Assembly: GCA_964441025.1 (NCBI GenBank)
Contig: CAYTXG010000016.1
Coordinates: forward strand, 1 to 45,352
Direction: 5' to 3'
DNA: 45,352 nt
From: JAAZIN01 sp964441025
GTDB lineage: Bacteria; Bacillota; Dethiobacteria; DTU022
The translations under genes were made by a program, and so were the position numbers. Positions within the stretch are counted from its first letter, which is position 1, and each line of letters starts with the position of its first letter. Below are positions 33,198 through 40,872 of this stretch, one piece after another. The notes under the pieces are model-generated. The model saw nothing but the letters and a program-made list of their open reading frames with translations. It was not told the DNA's origin and did no database searches.

Positions 33198-33255
33198 TTT
33201 TCCGGCCTGATTCCTTTGGTGCCGGAAAATTTCCCGGAAGCGGCGATGCTTCCGG
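33198..33255. terminator. Two hairpins between the glycoside-hydrolase-like and MgtC genes
   Basis: TTTTCCGGC/GCCGGAAAA (33198-33229) and CCGGAAGC/GCTTCCGG (33234-33255) are perfect stems. The second is followed on the minus strand by GAAATTTT, so it may terminate transcription from the gene upstream; the first sits just before the MgtC ribosome binding site. Confidence 0.4.
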
Positions 33256-33287
33256 CCTGTGCAATCACTGTGCGGGTTTAAATCGTT

Positions 33288-34457
33288 TTATTCCCCTGTC
33301 CCTGCCGGGTTCAGCGCATCAGCATTGTAGTAGTTACCCATATTCCAAAGTGTAAACCCATAGACCCCCTGATCCCGCGCAGCGTTGATCTGGGCCCTGA
33401 TTCCAGGGGCTCCATAGGAATAGGACTGCAGCCAGGGGCGCAGCTCCGTTGAAATTCCCGCCTGATCCAGACGCCGCTGCGCCCCGGCCAGGCTGAGGTA
33501 AACAATCCCGTAGGGATCCTCTACGGGATTGGCGAGGCCAAGATTGCCCGCCTCAAAGGTTGAGGGATAGAGCATGGGACAAATAATATCTACCGCTCCG
33601 GCAATTGATTCAAGATGCTGCCCGATACCCATACCGCCCGGATCCACCGTTACCAGGCCAAAGATGTCAACGGAGAGCTTCACATCATATTCGGCCAGGG
33701 AAGCACGGGCGTAGCGCAGAAAAGCGGGGATGACCTCGTTGTAGGCGGCGCCATCCGCCGCCGGGTAGACCGCCGCCCCCAGATTCCCTGTTTCAGGAAA
33801 GCGCACGTAATCAAACTGAATTTCACGAAAGCCCAGCTGCGCCGCCTCACGGGCCACTGCAACAATATATTTCCAGGCCTCTCTATTGTAAGGATCGAGC
33901 CAGTAGTCACCGCCGCCGTCGCGCCAGAGCATACCCCCGCTGTTTTTCACCGCCAGCGAAGGCCTGAAGGGGGCCATGGCGCTGTCCTTGAAGGCTACAA
34001 TGCGGGCAATGGGATAGATCCCGTGCTGCTCCAGCAGCTTAATAAAAGACACGGGATCGCCGATAAGCCCCGCATCCACGCCGGCTTCCGCCGCCCAGGG
34101 TACAGCTGTGCGGGAGTAGGTCAGGCGGCCGTTGTCGTCTTTAAAATCAACAACCATGCTGTTCAGTTCGGTGCGCTCAATAAGATCCATAAGTTCGGGG
34201 AACCGGCCCTGGACAACAGTTGTCCCGTTAACATATATCCCTTTAATCTTTTCCGGCCGGGGAATCAAGGGCGCTTCCGGCCAGAACGGCCTCCAACTGT
34301 CGGCCGGGGGGTTATCATTAGAAGAACTGTCTCCCTCCGCCGGTGTAGCCGCCGGGCCGGTATTTAATAGATAGTCTGCGGCGGTGGATACCGCCGCCAC
34401 GAGGGCCAGCACCAGGATCAGATAAAGCAAAATTCTGATGCCGCGTTTCCGCACCAT
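33288..34457 (-). CDS. Membrane-anchored putative glycoside hydrolase (DUF4015/GH-like TIM barrel)
   Basis: A ~389-residue protein with a basic N-terminus and one hydrophobic segment (residues ~7-27), which anchors it outside the membrane, then a Ser/Asn/Pro-rich linker and a catalytic-like barrel. The barrel has K-G-I-Y-V-N-G near residue 73, V-V-D-F-K-D-D-N-G near residue 103, Y-P-I-A-R-I-V-A-F-K-D near residue 149, W-L-D-P-Y-N near residue 185, E-I-Q-F-D-Y-V-R-F-P near residue 214, and L-S-V-D-I-F-G near residue 260, the pattern of the 'putative glycoside hydrolase' family of Bacillota. The Asp in Q-F-D-Y is a good catalytic candidate. ATG at 34457 is preferred over 34478 because a GAGGGG lies nine bases before it. 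Confidence 0.85.
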   Translation of the reverse strand: MVRKRGIRILLYLILVLALVAAVSTAADYLLNTGPAATPAEGDSSSNDNPPADSWRPFWPEAPLIPRPEKIKGIYVNGTTVVQGRFPELMDLIERTELNSMVVDFKDDNGRLTYSRTAVPWAAEAGVDAGLIGDPVSFIKLLEQHGIYPIARIVAFKDSAMAPFRPSLAVKNSGGMLWRDGGGDYWLDPYNREAWKYIVAVAREAAQLGFREIQFDYVRFPETGNLGAAVYPAADGAAYNEVIPAFLRYARASLAEYDVKLSVDIFGLVTVDPGGMGIGQHLESIAGAVDIICPMLYPSTFEAGNLGLANPVEDPYGIVYLSLAGAQRRLDQAGISTELRPWLQSYSYGAPGIRAQINAARDQGVYGFTLWNMGNYYNADALNPAGTGE

Positions 34458-34583
34458 CAGGCCAGTCCCCTCTCCCATTTTCTCTTTTTAAAGATGTATC
34501 ACGATTCCAGAAATTTAAATAAGCACTTAGATTATAGCATATGCGCACCCTTCCGGGAAGATTAGAAAAACCGTTATTTATAT

Positions 34584-34603
34584 AATTGGGGCTAATTGGG
34601 GCT
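34584..34603. repeat. Two-copy 10-base tandem repeat
   Basis: AATTGGGGCT occurs twice head to tail in the gap between the primase-polymerase stop and the glycoside-hydrolase-like start. No other feature is evident in 34479-34672. Confidence 0.5.
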
Positions 34604-34672
34604 TGCAAAGCAGACCGTGCACGATCAGGAAGGTTCAGCCGGAAACCGGGCGCGGTTCCCGATCCGGGCGCG

Positions 34673-35557
34673 CTACAGCAGCGGCAAAACCTGTCTGTTT
34701 TCAAGCACCGGGGCAAAAAGGTCGCCGCAGCGCCGCAGGCGCTCCATGATATTCCGCAGGGTAAAATCACCGGGATGAACAGCTTCCCCAATGATTTCCT
34801 CCCAAACCAGGGGCAGCGAAACCGGCGCTCCCGGCAGGGGCCGCGGACTGTACGGCGCCGCCAGCGTTTTGCCCCGCCCGTTCTGCAAGTAATCCAGGTA
34901 GAGCTTTCCACCGCGCCGGCTCAACTTGCGTTCCAATGTGGTAATGTCGGGGTAAACCCGGTGAACGCGGCGGCAGATCTCCTCAGCAAAATCCCGGGCT
35001 TGCTCATAGGTATAACGCAGCTCTACAGGCAAATAGAGTTGCATCCCGGTGGCCCCTGAAAGCTTTGGGTAGCATTCCAGCTGCATCTCCGCAAGAAGCT
35101 CTCTAATTGCTATGGCGGCAGTGCAGATGTGGGTAAAACTGCTCCTCTCCATGGGGTCAAGATCAAAAACAATATAATCAGGGTGGTCCAGGCTGCCCAC
35201 CCTGGAGAGCCAGGGATGCAGCTCAAGGCAGGAGTGGTTGCCCAACCAGACCAGGGTTTCAATAGAATCGACAACTATGTAGAGGGTTACCTTGTCTTCA
35301 CTGTGACTGACAGAACAGGTGCGCAGCCACGCGGGAGCACCTGCGGGGACATTCTTCTGATAGAAGCCGGCTTCGTCAATTCCCTCCGGGAAGCGCTGCA
35401 CCACCAGGGGACGGTCAGCGAGATGGGGCAGCAGATAGGGAGCCGCTTCAATATAGTAGCGGATCAGATCATGCTTGATCAGACCTTCGTCAGTCCAGAG
35501 CTCGCGGTCAAGATTGGTCATGGTGACTTCTCTGTTGTTAATCCTCAGCATAGACAT
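34673..35557 (-). CDS. NHEJ primase-polymerase (stand-alone LigD polymerase domain)
   Basis: A ~294-residue archaeo-eukaryotic-primase-type polymerase that fills gaps at broken DNA ends. Motifs are D-R-E-L-W-T-D-E-G near residue 17, R-F-P-E-G near residue 54, F-Y-Q-K-N near residue 65, the catalytic D-L-D-P near residue 131, S-G-A-T-G-M-Q near residue 163 (many relatives have His where this has Gln), and L-D-Y-L-Q-N-G-R-G-K-T near residue 226. The frame opens upstream into a repeat, but ATG at 35557 with AAGGTAG is the sensible start. In many bacteria this domain is fused to a ligase; here it is separate, downstream of the ligase and a repeat-containing gap. Confidence 0.9.
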   Translation of the reverse strand: MSMLRINNREVTMTNLDRELWTDEGLIKHDLIRYYIEAAPYLLPHLADRPLVVQRFPEGIDEAGFYQKNVPAGAPAWLRTCSVSHSEDKVTLYIVVDSIETLVWLGNHSCLELHPWLSRVGSLDHPDYIVFDLDPMERSSFTHICTAAIAIRELLAEMQLECYPKLSGATGMQLYLPVELRYTYEQARDFAEEICRRVHRVYPDITTLERKLSRRGGKLYLDYLQNGRGKTLAAPYSPRPLPGAPVSLPLVWEEIIGEAVHPGDFTLRNIMERLRRCGDLFAPVLENRQVLPLL

Positions 35558-35571
35558 ACGATCTACCTTGC

Positions 35572-35666
35572 GGGACACCATGGGACACCAGGGACGGTCC
35601 TCTCTGTCCCATTTCAAGCCCTTTCCGCCCGCCGGATATACCGTCGGAACCGTCCCCCTGATATAT
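35572..35666. repeat. GGGAC/GGACGG repeat element between ligase and polymerase genes
   Basis: The gap holds GGGACACCA twice (35572-35580 and 35582-35590), then GGGACGGTCC, CTGTCCC, and later GGAACCGTCCCCC. These are partly self-complementary pieces like dispersed repeats seen in anaerobic Bacillota. Related pieces are at 14258-14330 and near 45218-45245. Confidence 0.5.
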
Positions 35667-35668
35667 GG

Positions 35669-36586
35669 TTAGAGGAGGGCTTCCGAGGGAGGGCGGTCGC
35701 TAAAGCCGATCACTACCGGGGCGCGCAGCCGCAGGTCAGCCGTCCACTCGGCAAACTCAACCTGCACTGTCAGACGCGGTTTCAACCAGAGCAGGTCTCG
35801 CTCCCGGGGAGGGTTGCTGAAACTGGGTTCAGGGGCCTGATCCTGCCAGGCATATTCCCGCAAAAGCAACAGTTCCTCTCCTTTCAACCCGGAGCCTGCC
35901 TTGCCGATATAGAGCAGCTCCGCATCACGATAGGCACCCAGGAGCAGTGCACCCACAGAACCGCGCGGCATGGTCAGCCCGCCGATTACACAGAGCAGGC
36001 GCTGCCTGGGTTTGATCTTCAGCCACTCGACCGACTTCCAGCCTCCCCGGTAGGGACTGCCCTTTTTCTTAGCCACGATCCCTTCCAGTCCCGCCTCTTC
36101 AACTTCTTTGTACAGCGCATCGCCGTCCTGGAAATTTTTATTGAGATAGAGGGGGAGGGCGGTTTCAACAACCCCATGCAGCAGCCGCTGCCTCTCCTCG
36201 ATAGGAAGGCCGGTAAGATCCGCACCCTCCAGATAGAGAAGATCGAACAGGCAGTAGGTACAGGGTATTTGCCGCTGCAGCGCCCTGATTGTCCCTTCGC
36301 GGCGGCAAAAGTCACGCCGGACCACCCGGGCGAAGCTGGGCTTCCCTCCGGCCAGGGCGATCACCTCACCGTCGAGGACGGCATTTCCGGCTTTTACAAG
36401 TTCAGCCGTTCTCTGCAGCTCGGGATATTGCTCCGTTCGCGCTTTTCCCCTGCGATTTTTCAGAATAACCCGGCGATCTTCAACAAGGGCCAGAATGCGC
36501 ACCCCATCCCATTTGATCTGGTAGATATAGGCGGAGCCGCCGGGCGGAACTTTGCTGCTCAGCGGCTCCATTGGCTGGATGCTCAT
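35669..36586 (-). CDS. ATP-dependent DNA ligase (stand-alone LigD ligase domain)
   Basis: A ~305-residue ligase that seals breaks in NHEJ. The nucleotidyl-transferase core has the AMP-lysine motif I-K-W-D-G-V-R near residue 25, L-K-N-R-R-G near residue 43 (motif Ia), D-G-E-V-I near residue 76 (III), E-G-I-V-A-K near residue 172 (IV) and V-E-W-L-K-I-K near residue 192 (V), followed by an OB-fold domain (L-L-L-G-A-Y near residue 215). No phosphoesterase or polymerase domain is fused. An earlier GTG (36625) would overlap ku; ATG at 36586 with GGAG upstream gives the usual N-terminus. Confidence 0.92.
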   Translation of the reverse strand: MSIQPMEPLSSKVPPGGSAYIYQIKWDGVRILALVEDRRVILKNRRGKARTEQYPELQRTAELVKAGNAVLDGEVIALAGGKPSFARVVRRDFCRREGTIRALQRQIPCTYCLFDLLYLEGADLTGLPIEERQRLLHGVVETALPLYLNKNFQDGDALYKEVEEAGLEGIVAKKKGSPYRGGWKSVEWLKIKPRQRLLCVIGGLTMPRGSVGALLLGAYRDAELLYIGKAGSGLKGEELLLLREYAWQDQAPEPSFSNPPRERDLLWLKPRLTVQVEFAEWTADLRLRAPVVIGFSDRPPSEALL

Positions 36587-36614
36587 ATAGTACTCCAGGG
36601 CCGGAGACGGATGC

Positions 36615-37433
36615 TTAAGAAACACCTGCGCCCGCTTTCCGCCCCTTGTCGCCGCTGCGGGCGGCTTTGCGTGTCGCCTCCACGCTGGCTTTCAGCGCTT
36701 CAACAAGATCAATGACCTCCCCCTTTTCCGGAGAGGAGACAATGAAAACCTCTTCACCCTTGATCTTACCTTCAATGATCTCCAGAAGCGCTTTGCGATA
36801 TTCGTCGGTATACTTTTCCGGCGAAAAGGGAGCGGTCAGGTTCTCAATCAACTGCCGTGCCATCTCCAGCTCCCGCTCCTGCACCTTGGGATCGCGGTTC
36901 CAGTCAGGTAGTGAAGCTGTTGATCGGACCTCGTCGGGATAGAACATGGTTTCAAGGGCCAGCGATCCCCCGTAAGGCCGGAGCACTCCCAAAGCCTGCC
37001 GGGAGCGCAGGACAATGCGGATAACAGCCGTCATCCCCGCCTGGATCATGGACTGCAGCAGCAGCTGAAAGGCTTTTTCACCCGTCTCGCCCGGAGCGAG
37101 ATAATAAGAGCGGTCATAGTAAACAGGGTCAACTTCATCGGCGCGCACAAAATCGACAATGGCGATGCTCCTGGTCGTCTCCGCCGGGATTCGCGCAAAA
37201 TCACTTTCTTCGATGATGACAAAACGCCCCTTCTCATACTCATAGCCTTTGACGATCTCATCCATGGCCACCTCTCTATTGCAGTTGGGGCATATCTTGC
37301 GGTATTCAACAGGGGTCCGGCAGGGTTCGTGAAGGTAGCGGAAACGCACATTTTTCTGCTCGGTGGCGGCAAAGAGCCGCACCGGAATATTCACCAGCCC
37401 AAAACTGATGGAGCCTTTCCAAAGGGGACGCAC
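36615..37433 (-). CDS. ku: Non-homologous end-joining protein Ku
   Basis: A 272-residue bacterial Ku that forms a ring on broken DNA ends and recruits the ligase. It begins W-K-G-S-I-S-F-G-L-V-N-I-P-V, has a zinc-like C-P-N-C-N-R-E-V near residue 48, K-G-Y-E-Y near residue 63, and Y-Y-L-A-P near residue 110 of the beta-barrel core; the C-terminal tail is Lys/Arg-rich (R-K-A-A-R-S-G-D-K-G-R-K), as in ligase-recruiting Ku. The start is GTG with a weak GGTG site. It is first of the ku-ligase-polymerase operon. Confidence 0.95.
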   Translation of the reverse strand: MRPLWKGSISFGLVNIPVRLFAATEQKNVRFRYLHEPCRTPVEYRKICPNCNREVAMDEIVKGYEYEKGRFVIIEESDFARIPAETTRSIAIVDFVRADEVDPVYYDRSYYLAPGETGEKAFQLLLQSMIQAGMTAVIRIVLRSRQALGVLRPYGGSLALETMFYPDEVRSTASLPDWNRDPKVQERELEMARQLIENLTAPFSPEKYTDEYRKALLEIIEGKIKGEEVFIVSSPEKGEVIDLVEALKASVEATRKAARSGDKGRKAGAGVS

Positions 37434-37533
37434 GGGATCACCAGCCCGGATAATCTACTTTAATTCTATTATTCCAATAGAAAAAGCAATTATCCGGGCA
37501 ACTCCGCCCCGGAGACGCCGCTTTCAGACGCCC

Positions 37534-38463
37534 TTAACCTTTTCTTGTTGCATTGAGGACACGGGCCGCCGCTGTGGCGGCAAGGGCGCCGTCCGCCGCC
37601 GCAGTAACAATCTGACGCAGGGAGGTGCGGCGGACATCTCCCGCAGCGTAAACCAGCGATTGCGATGTCTCCATGTTCTCGCCGGTAATAATATAGCCGC
37701 TCTCGTCCAGCTCCAGCTCACCGCACAGAAAAGTGGTGCTGGGTATCCGGCCTGTGAGAATAAAGACCCCATCAACGTTCAGCTCCCGCTCGCCCTCTTC
37801 CTGAAGCAGGATCAATCCAGAGACCTTGCGCTCGCCTTTTATTTTCTGGACAGCGCTGTTCCAGACGATCTCCACATTGGGCAGGGCGAAAATCTGTTCC
37901 TGAAGAGCCTGCACCGCCCGGAAAGAGCCGCGATTATGCACCAGGTAAACCTTTTTAGCGAAGCGGGCGATAAACAGCGTCTCCTCGAGCGCTGCGCTGC
38001 TGCCCCCCACCACAGCCACATTCTTGCCGCGGAAAAACGCAGCATCACAGGAGGCGCAGTTCGAGATCCCCCGGCCGATCAGATCCTCTTCGCCTTCTAC
38101 GTGAAGCAATTTCGGCATTGTACCGGTGGCAATGACCACTGCCCTACCGCTGATTTCGCCCGCGGGAGTGAAAATTATTTTTCTCTCCCCCTCGAGCGAA
38201 ACCCCCTCAGCCTGAGCGGCCTCAACCCGGACATCAAAACGCCGCAGCTGCTTGTCCAGAAGGAGCCCCAGTTCGGGGCCGGTAATGCCTTCAGGAAAAC
38301 CCGGATAATTTTCAATGCGGTCCACCGAAACAAGCCGGCCGCCAATGAGCATCTTCTCCAGAACAATCACCGAGAGCCCCGCCCGGGCGCCGTACACGGC
38401 CGCCGATACACCGGCGGGACCTCCCCCCAGAACAACAAGATCATAAAGTTGATTCCCCGACAT
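37534..38463 (-). CDS. trxB: Thioredoxin-disulfide reductase
   Basis: A 309-residue FAD enzyme that reduces thioredoxin with NAD(P)H. It shows G-G-G-P-A-G-V-S-A-A near residue 13 (FAD), the redox C-A-S-C near residue 135, the NAD(P)-binding V-V-G-G-S-S-A-A-L-E-E near residue 151, and Y-A-A-G-D-V-R near residue 278 (FAD). The start has a strong AAGGAGGT site. It lies between the NHEJ and NAD genes with separate gaps. Some clostridial homologs use F420 or ferredoxin instead of NADPH; that cannot be read here. Confidence 0.93.
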   Translation of the reverse strand: MSGNQLYDLVVLGGGPAGVSAAVYGARAGLSVIVLEKMLIGGRLVSVDRIENYPGFPEGITGPELGLLLDKQLRRFDVRVEAAQAEGVSLEGERKIIFTPAGEISGRAVVIATGTMPKLLHVEGEEDLIGRGISNCASCDAAFFRGKNVAVVGGSSAALEETLFIARFAKKVYLVHNRGSFRAVQALQEQIFALPNVEIVWNSAVQKIKGERKVSGLILLQEEGERELNVDGVFILTGRIPSTTFLCGELELDESGYIITGENMETSQSLVYAAGDVRRTSLRQIVTAAADGALAATAAARVLNATRKG

Positions 38464-38496
38464 GGCTCTATTACCTCCTTAAGAACAACCGTTCCC

Positions 38497-39336
38497 TCAA
38501 ACTTTGTCCAGCAGCATATTCATATCCAGCGAACGATAGGAATGAGTCAGCGCACCACAGGAGATATAATCAACACCGGCAGCGGCCACCTCCCGCAGTC
38601 GTTCAAAACCAATATTGCCCGAAGCCTCCAGCAGGGCGCGCCCGGCCGTTATCTGGACAGCCCTATTGATCACAGGCGTCTCCATATTGTCAAGGAGGAT
38701 TATTTCCGCCCCGGCGTCCAGCGCTTTTTCCAGCTGTTCCAGATCGGTGACCTCAACCTCGATGCGCCAGATAAAAGAAGCGCGCCTGCGAACCGCATCT
38801 ATCGCTTCGGCAACGCCGCCGGCAGCGCTGATATGATTCTCCTTGATCAGGATGCCGCTGTCCAGGGAAAAGCGGTGATTTACGCCTCCGCCAATACGAA
38901 CGGCATACTTTTCCAGAGCTCGCAAGCCCGGTGTAGTTTTGCGGGTGTCGGCCAGCCTTGCCGGAAAACCCTCCAGCTCCTTGACCCAGGCTGCCGTTAA
39001 TGTGGCAATCCCTGAAAGACGCTGCAGAAAATTCAGGGCTACTCTTTCGGCAAAAAGAAGCGAGCGCAGCTTCCCGCTCAGCTTCATAACGGGCTGCCCG
39101 GCGCAGATCTCTCCGCCCTCTTCGGCAAGGTGGGTGCATTCAAGGTTTGCATCCACATCCTTGAATGTATATTCCGCCAGCGGAAGACCGGCGATGACCC
39201 CACTTTCCCGGGCATAAATAGTCCCCAGTCCCATAGTCTCCGGAGGGACAATTGCTTCAGTGGTTACGTCTCCATAAGCAAAGTCTTCACGGAGGGCGCA
39301 TCCAACTGTTTCCTTAATAAATTGACTCCACAGCAC
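38497..39336 (-). CDS. nadC: Nicotinate-nucleotide diphosphorylase (carboxylating), NadC
   Basis: A ~279-residue quinolinate phosphoribosyltransferase that turns quinolinate into nicotinate mononucleotide. Motifs include R-E-D-F-A-Y-G-D-V-T-T near residue 16, A-L-N-F-L-Q-R-L-S-G-I-A-T near residue 100, A-D-T-R-K-T-T-P-G-L-R near residue 127, E-V-E-V near residue 192 and I-L-L-D-N near residue 211. The frame opens at 39420, but GTG at 39336 is placed eight bases after GGGAGG and gives the right length. It follows nadA by 87 bases. Confidence 0.94.
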   Translation of the reverse strand: MLWSQFIKETVGCALREDFAYGDVTTEAIVPPETMGLGTIYARESGVIAGLPLAEYTFKDVDANLECTHLAEEGGEICAGQPVMKLSGKLRSLLFAERVALNFLQRLSGIATLTAAWVKELEGFPARLADTRKTTPGLRALEKYAVRIGGGVNHRFSLDSGILIKENHISAAGGVAEAIDAVRRRASFIWRIEVEVTDLEQLEKALDAGAEIILLDNMETPVINRAVQITAGRALLEASGNIGFERLREVAAAGVDYISCGALTHSYRSLDMNMLLDKV

Positions 39337-39423
39337 AAACCCAGCCTCCCTTGCACAATAGATTGCCCGAATACAGGAAAAGGACCGCAGCCCCTTCCAG
39401 TGTTCCTCCCCGCACCTCACCCC

Positions 39424-40338
39424 TCAGGATAAGGTGACAGCCAGCATCCGCCGGAGCGCCTCACCCGCCTGTTCCCGAATGCCCGGCGGAACAGAGATCG
39501 GGTGCTGCATCTTCTCCAGCGAGGAGAGCACCAGATCGGGAGTGGTATATTTCATATTCGGGCAGATCAAGCCTGGTATGGGAGAAAAATAAATAATATC
39601 GGGGCGCTCCTTCCGCAAGCGGTGAATCATTCCCGATTCGGTTCCTACTATTAGCTCTTTAGCGCCTGTTTCTTTGACAAAGCTGATCATGCCGCCTGTT
39701 CCCAATACCACATCGGCCATTTTGGCCACCCCGGGACGGCATTCGGGATGTACAATTACAAGGGCCCCGGGGTGGGCCCGGCGAGCCCTGGTTATGTCCT
39801 GGGGCAAAATGCGGTGGTGGGTAATGCAGTAGCCCGGCCAGGGAATCAGCTTTTTACCGGTGAAAAGCGAGACAAAATGGGCCAGATTTTTATCGGGAGC
39901 AAAGATGATCTGCCCGGCATCAAGGGAGTTGATCACGGCAGCGGCATTAGCAGAAGTCACGCAGATGTCGCTCTCCGCCTTAACGGCAGCAGAGGAATTT
40001 ATATAGGCGGCCACAGCGGCACCAGGATACTTCATTTTAAGCTGCCGCAGCGCTTCAGGTGTAACCATGTCCGCCATGGGACAGCCGGCCGCCTTTTCAG
40101 GAAGAAGCACCACCTTATCGGGGGCCAGGATAGCCGCGCTTTCAGCCATAAAATCAACGCCGCAAAAAACTATGACCTCGCAGTCAAGTGTTGCGGCAAG
40201 GCGGCTGAGTTCAAAGGAATCCCCCGTATAGTCGGCCAGATCCTGTACTTCTTCAACCTGGTAATTATGCGCCAGTATAACTGCCTTCCGTTCTGCTTTT
40301 AAAGAGGTAATTTTGCTCTTGATCTCCTGCAGAAGCAT
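39424..40338 (-). CDS. nadA: Quinolinate synthase NadA
   Basis: A ~304-residue [4Fe-4S] enzyme that condenses iminoaspartate with dihydroxyacetone phosphate to quinolinate. Cluster Cys candidates are in V-F-C-G-V-D-F-M-A-E near residue 62, H-P-E-C-R-P-G near residue 198 and G-L-I-C-P-N-M-K near residue 260; I-L-A-H-N-Y-Q near residue 22 and Y-I-N-S-S-A near residue 110 are also conserved. ATG at 40338 has a G-rich site before it. No L-aspartate oxidase (nadB) is in the nadA-nadC pair, so the iminoaspartate source is elsewhere. Confidence 0.94.
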   Translation of the reverse strand: MLLQEIKSKITSLKAERKAVILAHNYQVEEVQDLADYTGDSFELSRLAATLDCEVIVFCGVDFMAESAAILAPDKVVLLPEKAAGCPMADMVTPEALRQLKMKYPGAAVAAYINSSAAVKAESDICVTSANAAAVINSLDAGQIIFAPDKNLAHFVSLFTGKKLIPWPGYCITHHRILPQDITRARRAHPGALVIVHPECRPGVAKMADVVLGTGGMISFVKETGAKELIVGTESGMIHRLRKERPDIIYFSPIPGLICPNMKYTTPDLVLSSLEKMQHPISVPPGIREQAGEALRRMLAVTLS

Positions 40339-40375
40339 TGGAGCACACTCCCCCCTAGAGTCAAGGTATAGGCAT

Positions 40376-40405
40376 ATTATGGCGGAAAAGGTTTGCACTT
40401 GTCAA
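40376..40405 (-). promoter_or_regulatory. Sigma-A-type promoter for nadA-nadC
   Basis: Minus strand TTGACA (40400-40405) and CATAAT (40376-40381), 18-base spacer; -35 perfect, -10 five of six. It is 38 bases upstream of nadA. The rest of the gap to 40560 is GC-rich without recognisable features. Confidence 0.75.
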
Positions 40406-40561
40406 CACACACATGCGGGCGCACGCCGCCCGCGCCTGTCCCGCCCCGCTCCCGGACGGGTAACGCCTTGAGGGCTGCCCCGGTGACGACCCCGTTATTT
40501 GCCGTATGCCCGTCCAGACCGTGCGATCCCCGCTTGGGCCGCTGCTTGCCCCGGTCAAATA

Positions 40562-40570
40562 TGGTATAAT
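40562..40570 (+). promoter_or_regulatory. Extended -10 promoter for the nifU-like gene
   Basis: TGGTATAAT, a perfect -10 with the TG extension, 47 bases before the start codon. No strong -35 is seen at the normal distance. Confidence 0.6.
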
Positions 40571-40616
40571 CCATGTGCCAGGAGAGGAATAATGAAATTG
40601 TGAAGGAGGAAACTGC

Positions 40617-40838
40617 ATGAAAGAGCAGGTTGAAAAGGCTTTGCTGAAAATTCGCCCGGCCCTGCAGCGCGACGGCGGTGATGTTGAGGTAGTAGAGGTA
40701 ACTGAAGACGGCATCGTCAAAGTGAAACTCACCGGAGCCTGCCACGGCTGCCCCATGGCCACGCTGACTTTGAAACAGGGTATTGAACGTGTTCTGATGC
40801 AGGAGATACCCGCCATTAAAGAGGTAGTATCTGTATAG
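40617..40838 (+). CDS. NifU-like C-terminal domain protein (Fe-S scaffold)
   Basis: A 73-residue protein consisting only of the NifU C-terminal domain, expected to carry a [4Fe-4S] cluster through the G-A-C-H-G-C-P motif near residue 41. The R-P-A-L-Q-R-D-G-G-D-V start and L-K-Q-G-I-E-R-V-L end are typical. The start ATG has GGAGG nine bases upstream. The cysteine desulfurase gene is 35 bases downstream, so the pair may build or carry Fe-S clusters. Confidence 0.92.
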   Translation: MKEQVEKALLKIRPALQRDGGDVEVVEVTEDGIVKVKLTGACHGCPMATLTLKQGIERVLMQEIPAIKEVVSV

Positions 40839-40872
40839 TGCGAGGCCGTAATCCTGGTCGCAGGGGTGCATT

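Noticed and set aside
35558..35617. Upstream start for the primase-polymerase
   Set aside because: The added 20 residues are translated from a repeat element; ATG at 35557 has a better site.
35129..39000. Long plus-strand open frames opposite the ligase, Ku, trxB and nadC genes
   Set aside because: They overlap well-supported genes entirely and encode low-complexity Arg/Pro/Gln-rich sequence, typical of antisense frames in GC-rich DNA.
40406..40560. GC-rich stretch between nadA and the nifU-like gene as a possible riboswitch or small gene
   Set aside because: No recognised riboswitch core, no start signals, and the frames there are opposite-strand shadows.
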